Shown here piece by piece: positions 17,327 to 27,500 of a stretch of DNA of 64,000 nucleotides (positions are counted from its first letter, which is position 1; every line of letters starts with the position of its first letter). The stretch covers positions 496,001-560,000 of the forward strand of contig NZ_JAJALK010000004.1 of the NCBI RefSeq assembly GCF_020523825.1, in the 5' to 3' direction. The notes under the pieces are model-generated. The model was not told where the DNA came from. It saw only the letters and a program-made list of their open reading frames with translations, and ran no database searches. A program made the translations under genes and the position numbers. This DNA is from Methylobacterium brachiatum (GTDB lineage: Bacteria; Pseudomonadota; Alphaproteobacteria; Rhizobiales; Beijerinckiaceae).

Positions 17327-18475
17327 TCAGAAATCGATCGCGGCGAAGAACACCGCGAACAATCCATCGAGGACGATGACCATGAAGATGGACTTCACGA
17401 CTGAGGCGGTGACGTGGCGGCCCAGCGATTCGGCCGAGCCCTCCACGGCGAAGCCCTCGATCGTGGCGAGGATCCCGATGATCAGCGCCATGAACGGCGC
17501 CTTGATCAGCCCGACCATGACGTGGTGCACGCCCACCGCCGCCTGGAGCCGGACCAGGAACTGATCGAGCGTCAGGCCGCCATACAGCATGGCGGTGAGG
17601 CCGCCGCCGGTGAGCGCCGCCAGGTCGCCGATCAGGGTCAGCATCGGCAGGCCGACCATCAGGGCCAGGACCCGCGGCACGATCAGGATCTCGACGGGAT
17701 CGAGGCCCATCACCCGCAGGGCGTCGACCTCCTCGCGCATGCGCATCGAGCCGATCTCGGCGGTGACCGCCGAGCCGGACCGGCCCGCCACCATGATCGA
17801 GGTGAGCAGCACGCCCATCTCGCGCAGGATCAGCAGGCCGATCAGGTTGACCACGAAGGTCTGGGCGCCGAAGCGCTGGAGCTGGAAGATGCCCTGCTGG
17901 GCGACGATGCCGCCGACCAGGAACGAGATCAGCACGATGATCGGCGTGCCGTTGAACGCCACCTGCTGGATCTGGTTGACGAGCGCCGTACCCCGGAACG
18001 TGCCCGGCCGCAGGGCCACGCGCCCGCAGGCGGCGATCACCTCGCCCAGGAAGGCGAGGGCGGTGACGAATTCGCGCCCGCCCCGCACGGTCTCGCGGCC
18101 GATCGTGTCGAGGGCGCCGAGGATCAGGCCGGGCCGGGCCGGCGGCGCGGAATCCGGCTCGCGCAGGCGGACCTCGCCCAGCAGGGTGCGATGCTCGGGC
18201 CGCACGCCGACATAGGTCAGCCTGCCCCCCGCCTGCTCGATCTCGGCGCGGGTCCGCTCGAGCACCCAGGCGCCCAGCGTGTCCAGGCGCTCGATCCCGG
18301 AGAGATCGGCCGCCACGGGACCGGCCCGCCCGGCCGCCAGCAGACGCGCCGCATTCGCCTCGACGGTCGGCGCCTGGTCGGCGGTCCAGCGCCCGTCGAG
18401 CGCCAACCGGCCGTCGGCCGGCCGGTCCCGCAGCGACGCGCCGGGAACCATGCCCTCGCTCAGCAAGACCTTCAC
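17327..18475 (-). CDS. MlaE family permease with N-terminal STAS-like domain
   Basis: A 382-residue fusion. Residues about 18-100 form a STAS-like domain (VAADLSGIERLDTLGAWVLER), a role filled by the separate MlaB protein in E. coli; residues about 140-382 are the MlaE permease with its conserved EIGSMRMREEVDALRVMGLDP loop and several membrane helices. It is first in the operon and 42 bp downstream of an MFS gene on the same strand. The start is uncertain: GTG 18475 has GAGGAG very close, ATG 18451 is also in frame. The whole operon is a canonical phospholipid trafficking system. Confidence 0.92.
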   Translation of the reverse strand: MKVLLSEGMVPGASLRDRPADGRLALDGRWTADQAPTVEANAARLLAAGRAGPVAADLSGIERLDTLGAWVLERTRAEIEQAGGRLTYVGVRPEHRTLLGEVRLREPDSAPPARPGLILGALDTIGRETVRGGREFVTALAFLGEVIAACGRVALRPGTFRGTALVNQIQQVAFNGTPIIVLISFLVGGIVAQQGIFQLQRFGAQTFVVNLIGLLILREMGVLLTSIMVAGRSGSAVTAEIGSMRMREEVDALRVMGLDPVEILIVPRVLALMVGLPMLTLIGDLAALTGGGLTAMLYGGLTLDQFLVRLQAAVGVHHVMVGLIKAPFMALIIGILATIEGFAVEGSAESLGRHVTASVVKSIFMVIVLDGLFAVFFAAIDF

Positions 18476-18517
18476 TCCTCGATTGAGGCACCACCCTGCC
18501 GTGGGGTTATGTCGACA

Positions 18518-19693
18518 TTACGGTTGACGATCCGTGTCCAACGTCAGCCGATCGGCGCGGCCGGAGGCGCGCGCCAGGGCCAGGCCGCCGGCGGCGAGCG
18601 GGGCCATCAGCAGGAAGGCGAGGGGGCCGCCGGCCCGGTAGGCCAGGCCGCTCGCCAGGGTCGCGACCACGGAGATGCCGGCATTGACGGCGCTGAGCGT
18701 GCCCTGCGCCCGCCCGCGCGCGCCCTCGGGGGCGAAGGCCGAGACCGCCGCCATCGCGCCGAGCTGCGTCGCCCCGAAGGTCAGGCCGTGCAGGCCCTGG
18801 AGCGGCACCAGGGCGGCCAGGTGGTCGCCGACGAGGTACATGCCGATCGCCCGCAGGATCGCGGCGCCGGCGCCGAGGGTCAGGAGCCGCACCGGACTCC
18901 GCCAGGACGCGGGCAGGGCGGTGATTCCGGCAAACAGCGCGATCTCGGACAGCACCCCGGTGGCCCAGAGCGAGCCGACCCAGACCGGCCCGATGCCCTG
19001 GCTCGTCCAGTAGATGCTGCCGAACCCGTAGATCGCCCCGTGGCTCGCCTGGATCGCCGCCGCAGCGCCGATGCAGAGCCAGAGCTTCAGCGGCAGGCGC
19101 GGCCGGTCGGCGCCGGTCGGCACCTGCGGCAGGGCCACGACCGAGCGGCTGCGCCAGGCCACGAGGCCCGCCGCCAGGGCGAGGCCGGTGAGCAGCAGCG
19201 GCACCGCGAGCTGGCCGCCCAGCGCCGAGAGCAGGAATCCCCCCGCCAGGTTGGCCAGCAGGAACGCGATGGAGCCGGCCATCCGGATCCGGGCGTAGAC
19301 CAGGCGGGCGTCCCGGCGCACGGCCGCGAGCGTCAGGTAATCGATGCAGGGGACCAGCGGCGCGCCGGCCACCGCGTTGAGCAGGATCAGCAGCGCGAGC
19401 AGGGGCCAGCCGATCCCGGCGGCCCCCGGCATCAGCGCGTAGGTCAGGCTGAGGGCGAGGCTGCCGAGCAGGATCAGCCGGCGCGGGCCCAACCCCCGAT
19501 CGAGCAGGCTCATCAGTGGCGCCGTCGCGACGATCCGAGTCGCGATCGGCAGCGCCAGGAGCACGCCGATCACCCCGGCATCGAGGCCGAGGCCGTCGAG
19601 CCAGATCGGCATGAACGGCATCGCGATGCCGATCTCGGTGAAGACGACGGCGTAGAGCAGCGACAGGCGCGCCGGGCCGGACGGGCGATGCAA
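18518..19693 (-). CDS. MFS transporter, HcaT-like
   Basis: A 391-residue inner-membrane protein with about twelve hydrophobic helices, of the MFS_1-like group that includes the 3-phenylpropionate transporter HcaT: it begins SLLYAVVFTEIGIAMPFMPIWL and has a central THGAIYGF-like motif (ASHGAIYGFGSIYW). Substrate is not assignable from sequence. It lies immediately upstream of the Mla-type operon and could be co-transcribed with it, and it is divergent from the CheZ-like gene with a 150-bp gap. Confidence 0.83.
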   Translation of the reverse strand: MHRPSGPARLSLLYAVVFTEIGIAMPFMPIWLDGLGLDAGVIGVLLALPIATRIVATAPLMSLLDRGLGPRRLILLGSLALSLTYALMPGAAGIGWPLLALLILLNAVAGAPLVPCIDYLTLAAVRRDARLVYARIRMAGSIAFLLANLAGGFLLSALGGQLAVPLLLTGLALAAGLVAWRSRSVVALPQVPTGADRPRLPLKLWLCIGAAAAIQASHGAIYGFGSIYWTSQGIGPVWVGSLWATGVLSEIALFAGITALPASWRSPVRLLTLGAGAAILRAIGMYLVGDHLAALVPLQGLHGLTFGATQLGAMAAVSAFAPEGARGRAQGTLSAVNAGISVVATLASGLAYRAGGPLAFLLMAPLAAGGLALARASGRADRLTLDTDRQP

Positions 19694-19843
19694 GGATGGA
19701 GGTTCCCGGATGGGAGGCGGAGGATGCTCTCGGACCTGTGCGCCGTAAGCGCCCGTTAAACCCTCCCTGTCAATTTGCCGGCCTCCGGGTCGCGCCCTGT
19801 GCCGGCCGTCGCCGCGCCGGCCTTTCGGGTTCGGAGGGATCCC

Positions 19844-20833
19844 ATGTCCGGTTCAGCCCCTGCAGGCGCCCTCGCCGAGTACGAGGCGATCGAGGCGACC
19901 ATGTGCCTCAGCGAGCGCGGGCGCTGGTTCCTGGCCGAATATGCCCGCCGCCACCGCGCCGCCGAGACCGAGATGCTGCTCGGGGCCATGCGCCGGCTCG
20001 AACACGCGGTGACCGCCGACCGGGATCAGCAGACCGTCGGGCAGCTGCACGGCAACCTCGTCGAGATGGCCGCGGCGATCAGCCAGACCAAGGCCGAGAT
20101 CGCCGCGATCAGCGCCCGCGACAACGAGCCGACCCGCCTGACGCAGGCCTCGCTGGCGCTGGACGCGATCGTGCGCGAGACCGAGCAGGCGACCTCCGAC
20201 ATCCTCGGCTCGGCCGAGGCGATCCAGGAGGCGGCCTGGACCCTGCGCGAGCGCGGCGCCGACGCGACGACCTGCGACGCCCTCGATCGGCACGCGACCG
20301 CGATCTACACCGCCTGCTCGTTCCAGGACCTCACCGCCCAGCGCACCGCTCGGATCGTCTACACCCTGCGCTATCTCGAGGACCGGCTGGCCTCGATGAT
20401 CGCGATCTGGGGCAGCGCCGCCGAACCGATCCCGCCGATGCCGGGCGATCCGGCCGCGGGCGCCGGCCCGCAGGCCCAACCCTCCGACCTCTGCCAGAGC
20501 GACATCGACCGCTACATCGCCATGGAGGTTCCGGCCGTCACGGCCGCCGCCCTCGTCGCCCAGCCCGGAAGCCCGCCGCTCCACGAGGATATCGTGTTCG
20601 TGCCGGTCTCGGACGGGGATGGGTCCGAGACGGTCGAGACGGCCGACCCGGACGGGCTCGACGACGACGCTGATGCCGAGGACGGATCTGCGGATGCCGC
20701 GCCGGCGGAGGAGGATTGGGCCGACCTCGTGGCGGCCTCCCCCGAGCCCGCCGCCGAACCGGACGGGCCGATCCTGAGCTTCGCCGCGATCGACGCGCTG
20801 CCGCCGGAGCAGCGGCTTGCCCTGTTCGCCTGA
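19844..20833 (+). CDS. CheZ-like phosphatase-family protein
   Basis: A 329-residue, largely helical protein. Residues 158-172 read CSFQDLTAQRTARIV, which matches the CheZ active-site helix: D162 and Q166 have the D-x3-Q spacing of the residues that dephosphorylate CheY-P. N-terminal residues about 40-150 look like the long CheZ helices. After residue about 195 comes an acidic, Pro/Ala-rich tail (many D/E), ending in DALPPEQRLALFA. The ATG at 19844 follows GGAGGG. No chemotaxis genes are near, so the response regulator partner is unknown. It could be a structural homologue without phosphatase activity. Confidence 0.75.
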   Translation: MSGSAPAGALAEYEAIEATMCLSERGRWFLAEYARRHRAAETEMLLGAMRRLEHAVTADRDQQTVGQLHGNLVEMAAAISQTKAEIAAISARDNEPTRLTQASLALDAIVRETEQATSDILGSAEAIQEAAWTLRERGADATTCDALDRHATAIYTACSFQDLTAQRTARIVYTLRYLEDRLASMIAIWGSAAEPIPPMPGDPAAGAGPQAQPSDLCQSDIDRYIAMEVPAVTAAALVAQPGSPPLHEDIVFVPVSDGDGSETVETADPDGLDDDADAEDGSADAAPAEEDWADLVAASPEPAAEPDGPILSFAAIDALPPEQRLALFA

Positions 20834-20896
20834 CGGCGCGGAGCGGCCCTGCTATCAGGGGCCCCCGCCCGCCGAGCGTCGTGAGACGAAAACCCC

Positions 20897-21337
20897 GTGG
20901 CCCTGAACCTGATCAAGCTCTGCGTCGGACCCGCCTCCATCGCCGACCTCGAAGCCCGTCAGGAACGGTACCGGGACGAGGCGTTGCGCGACGGCCGGCC
21001 GGCCGACCCGTTCCACGTCACCCGCACCCTGCCCAAGCGCCATCGCGAGATCGCCGGAAAGGGCTCGATCTACTGGGTGATCCGCGGGACCCTGTCCTGC
21101 CGGCAGGCGATCACCGCGATCGAGAAGCTGACCGGCGAGGACGGCATCCCGCGCTGCCGGCTGGTCTTCGACCCGCGCCTGATCCCGGTGACGCCCCGGC
21201 CGTGCCGTCCGTTCCAGGGCTGGCGCTATCTCACGGGGCGCGACGCGCCGGCCGATCTCGGCGCCGGACAATCGGGCGACCTCGCCGAGATGCCCGAGGC
21301 GCTGCGCCGCGAGCTGGTCGGCCTCGGCCTCCTGTAG
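20897..21337 (+). CDS. DUF1489 family protein
   Basis: A 146-residue cytoplasmic protein that is recognisably DUF1489, a family largely restricted to alphaproteobacteria: it starts LNLIKLCVG and contains RTLPKRHREI, GSIYWVIRG, CRLVFDPRLIPVTPRP and FQGWRYL. No function is established. It follows the CheZ-like gene by 63 bp on the same strand and is followed by a long palindromic repeat, which may close the transcript. Confidence 0.9.
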   Translation: MALNLIKLCVGPASIADLEARQERYRDEALRDGRPADPFHVTRTLPKRHREIAGKGSIYWVIRGTLSCRQAITAIEKLTGEDGIPRCRLVFDPRLIPVTPRPCRPFQGWRYLTGRDAPADLGAGQSGDLAEMPEALRRELVGLGLL

Positions 21338-21368
21338 GGGCTGCCGACCCGATCTGTCCCACCCCCGC

Positions 21369-21482
21369 CCTCATCCTGAGGTGCCCGCGCCAGCGGGCCT
21401 CGAAGGAGCCCTCCAGGGATCGCGCGGCCGGCTGGAGGGCTCCTTCGAGGCCTCCGCTTCGCTGCGGCACCTCAGGATGAGG
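21369..21482. repeat. Long palindromic intergenic repeat, family A copy 1
   Basis: A 114-bp imperfect palindrome bounded by CCTCATCCTGAGG and CCTCAGGATGAGG. Inner arms CCTCGAAGGAGCCCTCCAG and CTGGAGGGCTCCTTCGAGG are fully complementary. Related copies lie at 36315-36429 and 42082-42193. It separates the DUF1489 and GPR-like genes, which converge. No transposase is linked; it would form a strong hairpin in RNA from either strand. Confidence 0.92.
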
Positions 21483-21599
21483 GGGGGGTTGGATATCCTG
21501 TGGCCGGAACAATCGTGCGGTCGTCATCGACCGGTCAGGCCGGCGCTGACCCGGTCACGCCGGCGCGGGGCTCTCGGAGCGCCCGCGCCGGCCGTCGTC

Positions 21600-24500
21600 C
21601 TACGCCCCGTCGAACCGCCCGCTGGCATGGGCCAGCATCGTGTAGACCTTACCGGTCTCCGAGGTGAGGTAGGCGTCGGTCCGCTTGGCGTCGCTGTCGT
21701 TCTTGACCACGTCGCCGAGCAGCCGCTCGAACTCACCCACGTAGCGGTCGACGCTGCGGCGGAACTCCGCGTCCGAGCGGTAGCGGCGCTGGATCTCCGC
21801 GAAGGTGGTCCGGCCCTGCGGGGTGTAGATGCGCGGGTCGAACAGGTTCGGCTCGCCGCGGCGGTAGCGCTCCCACAGGTCGACCACGGTCCGGTGCTCG
21901 ATCATCCGGGCGATGTCGGTCGAGATCGTATCGAGGGCGATCCGCCCGGTCTCGGCAGGGGCCTGGGACGGCGCCTGCGGCTGGGACGGGTGGCCCGACG
22001 GGGCCGGGGCGGCGGCATTGGTGGCCGCCGGCTCGGCATCGTCGTCCTCGTCCAGGGAGGCGCGGGTCAGCAGGTCGGACAGCCAGCCGCGCTTGGCACC
22101 GCCGGCCGTCATGGCGACGGGGCGGGCGGTCGCGGAGGGCCGCGGCGCCTCGATCCGGGCCGGACCGGTCGCGGCCCGGGCCGGCGCCGTCGGCAGGGAC
22201 GGGGCCGGGGCAGCCTGAGCCGGCGGCGCGGACGGAGCCGGGGCGCTGCTGGCCTGCGGTGCCGCGGCGGCGCGGGACCCGCCCTCCGCGACCCGCCGCT
22301 GGGCCTGCGGCTGGGCGACATCCACCGACCGCGTGGTCCGGGACACCAGGGCCGACAGCTCGTTGAGCGCCTTGATCTGATCGGCGACCACGCGGCGCAT
22401 CTCGCCGGTGGCATCCTGCGTCTCCCGCGGCAGGTCGAGGACGCCCCGGGCGAGTTCGGCGCGGGTCGCGTCGAGTTCGCCGCGGATCGAGCCCGCCATG
22501 TCCCGCAGGGACGAGACGGAGGCGCCGAACTTGGTCTGCGCCTCGTCGAGGCCGCTGCGCATCTCCCGCGCTGCCTCCTCGATCGCCCGGCGCACGCCCT
22601 GGGCCGCCTTCTCGCTCTCGGCCCCGGCGCTGTCCTTCAGGCCCTCGAAGGCGCTGGTGACCGAAGCCCCCGCACCCTCCGCCGAGCGCGTCAGCGACTC
22701 GCCGACGGCGCGGGCGCGCTCCTCGGCGGTCCGCAGCGTCCGCTCGATGGTCTCGGACAGGGCGTTGCCCTGCTGCTCCAGGGCGCTGGCGCGCGCCTCG
22801 AAGCCGGCCAGCGCCTCCGCGAGCGCCGCCTCGCGGCCCGACAGGGTCGCCCCCAGCCGCTGCTCGATCTCGGCGAGCGACGAGGCCGCCCGATCCAGCG
22901 CCGACACGTGCACGGAGGTCTGCTCGCCGAGCGCGCGGCCGCGGCCGTCGAGGGTCTCGGCGAGGCCCGACGCCTCGCGCAGCGCCGTGTTGGCGACCTC
23001 GCGCAGAGCCTCGACCTGGGCCGCGACGCCCGCGGTGGCGCGGCCGGTCTCGGAGGCGATCCGCTGCAGGGCCGACTGGACCTGCTCGACCCGGCCGGCC
23101 AGGCCCTGCTCGATCGCGCCGAGATTGGTGCCGGCTCCGGAGACCAGCTCGCTGAGCGCCGCGTTGGCGCCCTCGATCCGCTGGAGGACGGCGCCCAGCT
23201 CCCGGCCGAGCCGGTCGTTGGTCTCGAACAGCTCGGTGAGGGCGCGGCCGGCACCGTCGTCGATGGCCGCGCGCAGCAGCTCGGCCGAGGCCCGCGACTG
23301 CGCGGCCAGTTCCTCGGTCTGCAGCCGCAGGGTCTCGGCGAGCGGCACGCCGGTCTCGATCAGCACCCGCTCGATCGAATCGGCCCGGTCGGCCAGGGCC
23401 CGCGACAGGTCGAGCATCGGCCCGTCGATGGCGGAGCGCAGGCGCTCGACATGCCCTTCCAGGCTGTCCCCGACCGCACGGCCGCTGCCGTCTACGCTGG
23501 CGATCAGCGCCCCGCCCTTCTCCTCGATGGCGCGGACCAGCGCCTCGGCACTCTCCGCGAGCCGGCGCGACAGGGCCTCGCCGCGGGCATCGACCAGGGC
23601 GCCCAGGGCAGTGGCCCGGCGCTCGAAGCCGGCCCCCAAAGCCTCGGTGCGGGCGTCGATCAGGCCCGCCAAGGCGGCCTCGCGCCGGCTGAGCGTCTCG
23701 GCCAGGGCGGCGTTGTGCGCGTCGACCTGCTCGGCATGCGCCCGCGCCCGCTCGTCGAGCGCCGCGACCAGGCTGGCGGTGCGCTCGTCCATGAGACCCG
23801 CGAACGCATCGTGGCGGTCGTCGAAGGCGTTGGCCAGCGTCTCGGCGCGTTGGGCGACCAGCGTCGCGAACAACCGCATCCGGCTGTCGATGCGCTGGGT
23901 GAAGGCGTCGGCGCGGGCATCGACCCCGCGGGCGAGCGCCTCGCTCTGGGCCTCCACCGATTGCACCAGGGCTGCGGTGCGCCCTTCCACGACGCCGTCC
24001 AGGTCGCGAATCCGGGCGTCGAAGGCCTCGACCAGCGAGCCCGTACGGCCCTGGGCGGCCTCGAGCAGCGACTGGCTGCGCTCGTTGACGAGCGCCTCGA
24101 TCGCCGAGCGCGCCTCGTCGAAGGTCGCGCGCAGGGTCTCGATCCGGGCGTCCAGGAGGGCGGCCACGCCTGTGGGCGCCGCGTCGAGGAGGTTGCGCAG
24201 ATCCTGCGTGCGCGCCTGGACCGCCATGGCGATCTCCCGGCCCCGGTTCTCCACGGAGACCTCGAGGCTGGATTGTGCCCGCTCGAACAGGGTCTGGAGC
24301 TGGCCGCTGCGCGTCTCGAAGGCCTCGGCGAACTGGTGCTCGCGCGCTTCGAGGAGGCCGGCGATGGCCGGGCTCGCCTGCTCGATCGCGCTCTGCAGGG
24401 CCTGGGTCCGGTGCTCGATCGTGCCGGCGATCTCGCGGCTGCGGCCGTCGACCAGACGGTCGATCTCAGCTTGGGCCCGGGCGAACAGGGCTTCGAGCTG

Positions 24501-27500
24501 GCCGCTGCGGGCCTCGAACGCCTCGGCGAGCTGGTGCTCGCGGGCCTCCATCAGGCCGGCGATGGCCGGGCTCGCCTGCTCGATCACATTCTGCAGGGCC
24601 TGGGTCCGATGCTCGATCGTGCCGGCGATCTCGCGGCTGCGGCCGTCGACCAGACGGTCGATATCGGCTTGCGCCCGCTCGAACAGGGCCTCCAGCTGCC
24701 CGCTGCGCGCCTCGAACACGTCGGCGAGCTGGTGCTCGCGGGCCTCCATCAGGCCGGCGATGGCCGGGCTCGCCTGCTCGATCACATTCTGCAGGGCCTG
24801 GGTCCGGTGCTCGATCGTCCCGGCGATCTCGCGGCTGCGGCCGTCGACCAGGCGGTCGATCTCCGCCTGGGCCCGCTCGAACAGGGCCCGCAGATCCGCG
24901 AAGCGCGCGTCCAGCAGGTCGGCCATGTCGGTGGGGGCGGCGTCGAGGGTCTGGCGCAGGCCCTCGGTCCGGGTCGTGATCGTGTCGGCGAGTTCCTGGC
25001 CGCGCACCTCCACGAGGTCGCGCAGACCGGCCTGGGCCTCCTCGAACAGGGCGCGCAGGCGCTGCGTGCGGCTGTCGAGCGTCGCGGCGAGCTGGCGCTC
25101 GCGGGTCTCGACCAGAGCGGTGACGGCGGCGGGCGCCTCCTCCAGCATCGTCCGGAGGGCCTGGATCTTGGTGTCGACCGAGGCGGCGAAGCGGCCACCG
25201 CCGCCCTCCACCACCGCGTCGAGGGCGTTGTGGGCTTCCTCGAACAGGGTCCGCAGGCCCTGGGCGCGGGCATCCAGGGTCTCGGCGAGACGGTTGCCGC
25301 GGCCCTCGACCAGGTTCTCCAGGTGACCGAGGCGCTCGTCGAACAGGCTGCCGAGCGCCTGCGTCCGGGAATCGAGGCTGCCGGCGGCGCTGCCGAAGGC
25401 TTCTTCGACGGCGGCGATCAGGGCGCGGCCGCGGGTATCCAGCGCCTCGTTGAGCGGGCCCATGCGGCCGTCCAGGGTGCTGGCCAGGGTGCCGGCATGG
25501 CCGTCCAGCATCACGCGGATCTGGTTGGTGCGGTCGTCGAGCAGGCCGTGGACCGAGCGCACGCCCTCGTCGAGCAGGCCGCTGATGTCGGCGGTGCGGC
25601 TCGACAGGGTGTGGCCCAGGCGGCCCTCGCCGGCCTCGAGCATGCGCTCGGCATCCGCGATGGTCTGCTGGAGCTTGGCCAGGACGCTCTCGCCACGCTG
25701 GTCGATCAGCTCGGCCAGCGAGGTACCGCCGCGGTCGAACAGGCGCGCCAGCTCGGTGATGCGGCCGCCGATCGCCCCGAACACGGTCCGGCCCTTCTCG
25801 TCGAGCTCGCTCGACATGGCGGTGATGCGCTCGTCGATCAGCTTCGCCAGCAGCTCCGAGCGCTCGGCGAAGGCCGCGCGTACGGCCTCGGTGCGGGCGG
25901 AGAGGGCCGCGTCGGCGCTCTGGGCCCGCTCGTCGACCAGCTGGACGATCTCCTGGATGCGGCCCGACAGCGAGGCTTCGAGGACGCGCGTCGATTCCGC
26001 GACGGCGCCGGTGAGGGTGCCGATGCTCTCGGCCATCGCCCTGTCGATCCCGCCGGTCCGGTCGGTGATCGTGGCGACCAGGTCGCGGGTCCGGCCGGCC
26101 AGCTCCTCGTCGACCGCGCGGGTGCGCGCCTCGATCAGGCGGATCGCCTCGAAGGCCTGCACGCCGAAGCTCTCGTCCACTAGGCGGGCGCGCTCCTCCA
26201 GGGCGTTGGCGATCTCCTGCAGGCGATTGATGACGCCGGCGTCGAAATGCTCCGCGCTGCCCGCGATGCGGCGGGCCATCTCGGCGGTGCGCCGGTCGAT
26301 ATCCTGCCCGAGCCCTTCGGCCCGGCCATCGAGCACCGCGACCAGGTTGCGGCTGCTCTCGTCCATGATCCGGGCCATCTCCTCGGTCCGGGCGGCCAGC
26401 GCCTCGTCCAGGGCCTTGCCGCGGGAGTCGATCCGGTTGTCGACGTGGTCGACCAGGTTCGCCACGAGCTCGCCGATCTCGGCCGCGCGCTTGGCCGAGC
26501 GCTCCTCGAGCGTGCCGAGATGGGTCTCGACCAGGCTGCCGGCCTCGCGGGCGCGGGTCGCGATGGTCTCGGCCACGGCCTGGCCCTTGACGGTGATGAG
26601 CCGGTCCATCTCCTCCAGCCGCGCCCCGACGGTCTCGCCGAGATGGGCCGTGTCGCGGCCGATGCGATCGGCCAGGATGTCGCCGCGGGCGATGGTCTCC
26701 TGCAGGGCGGCGAGGCGGCTGCCCAGCGTCTCGTCGATGGCCCGGACACGGCCGTCCGCGGTCTCGGCGAAGCTCGCGCCGGTCTGGCTGAGCGTGTCGG
26801 CGATGCGGGCGCCCTGGCTCGCCACCGCGAGCACGATGTCGCGGCCGGTGCCGCTGATCCGGGTCTGGGTCTCCTCGGCGTGGCTGGCCAGGAGCTCGGC
26901 GACGCCCTTGCCGTGCGCGCCGAAGGCCGCCTCCATCTCGCCGATGCGGGCGGCGAGGTCGTCCGAGATGGCGCGGGCGGCCTGCGACAGGCTGCCGGTG
27001 GCATCGCTGGTGCGGGCCGACAGCTCGCGGTTGAGGTCGTCCAGGGCGGCGCGCAGGGCGGTCACCGCCGCGGAACCGCGCTCGCCGAACTCGGTGCCGG
27101 CGCGGTCGGCGGCGTCGCGGAAGCGGGCGAGCAGACCCGCGGTCTCGGCCTCGACGGCGCCGGTCACCTCGGCCGAGCCGTGGCGCAGGGTCTGGAGGGT
27201 ATCGACCAGGCGGGCGGAGGCGTCGCGGGTATGGGCCTCGACCTCGCCGGTGACCGCGCTCGCGGAGCCGCGCAGCGACTGGACGGCGGCGGCGGCCCCG
27301 GCCTCGAAGCCGTGGCCCAGTGCCGAGAAGGCGGTTTCCAAGGTCTGGGTGGCGGCCTGGGTCCGGTCGGTGATGTGGCCGCCGGCCCGCTCGGCCGCGG
27401 CCTCGACGCGGGTCTCGAGATCCGAGGCCTGCACCGTCACGGTGTCGTGCAGGCGCGCGGCGATCCCGTCCATCCGCTCGGCCAGGGCGTTGCCGCGCTC

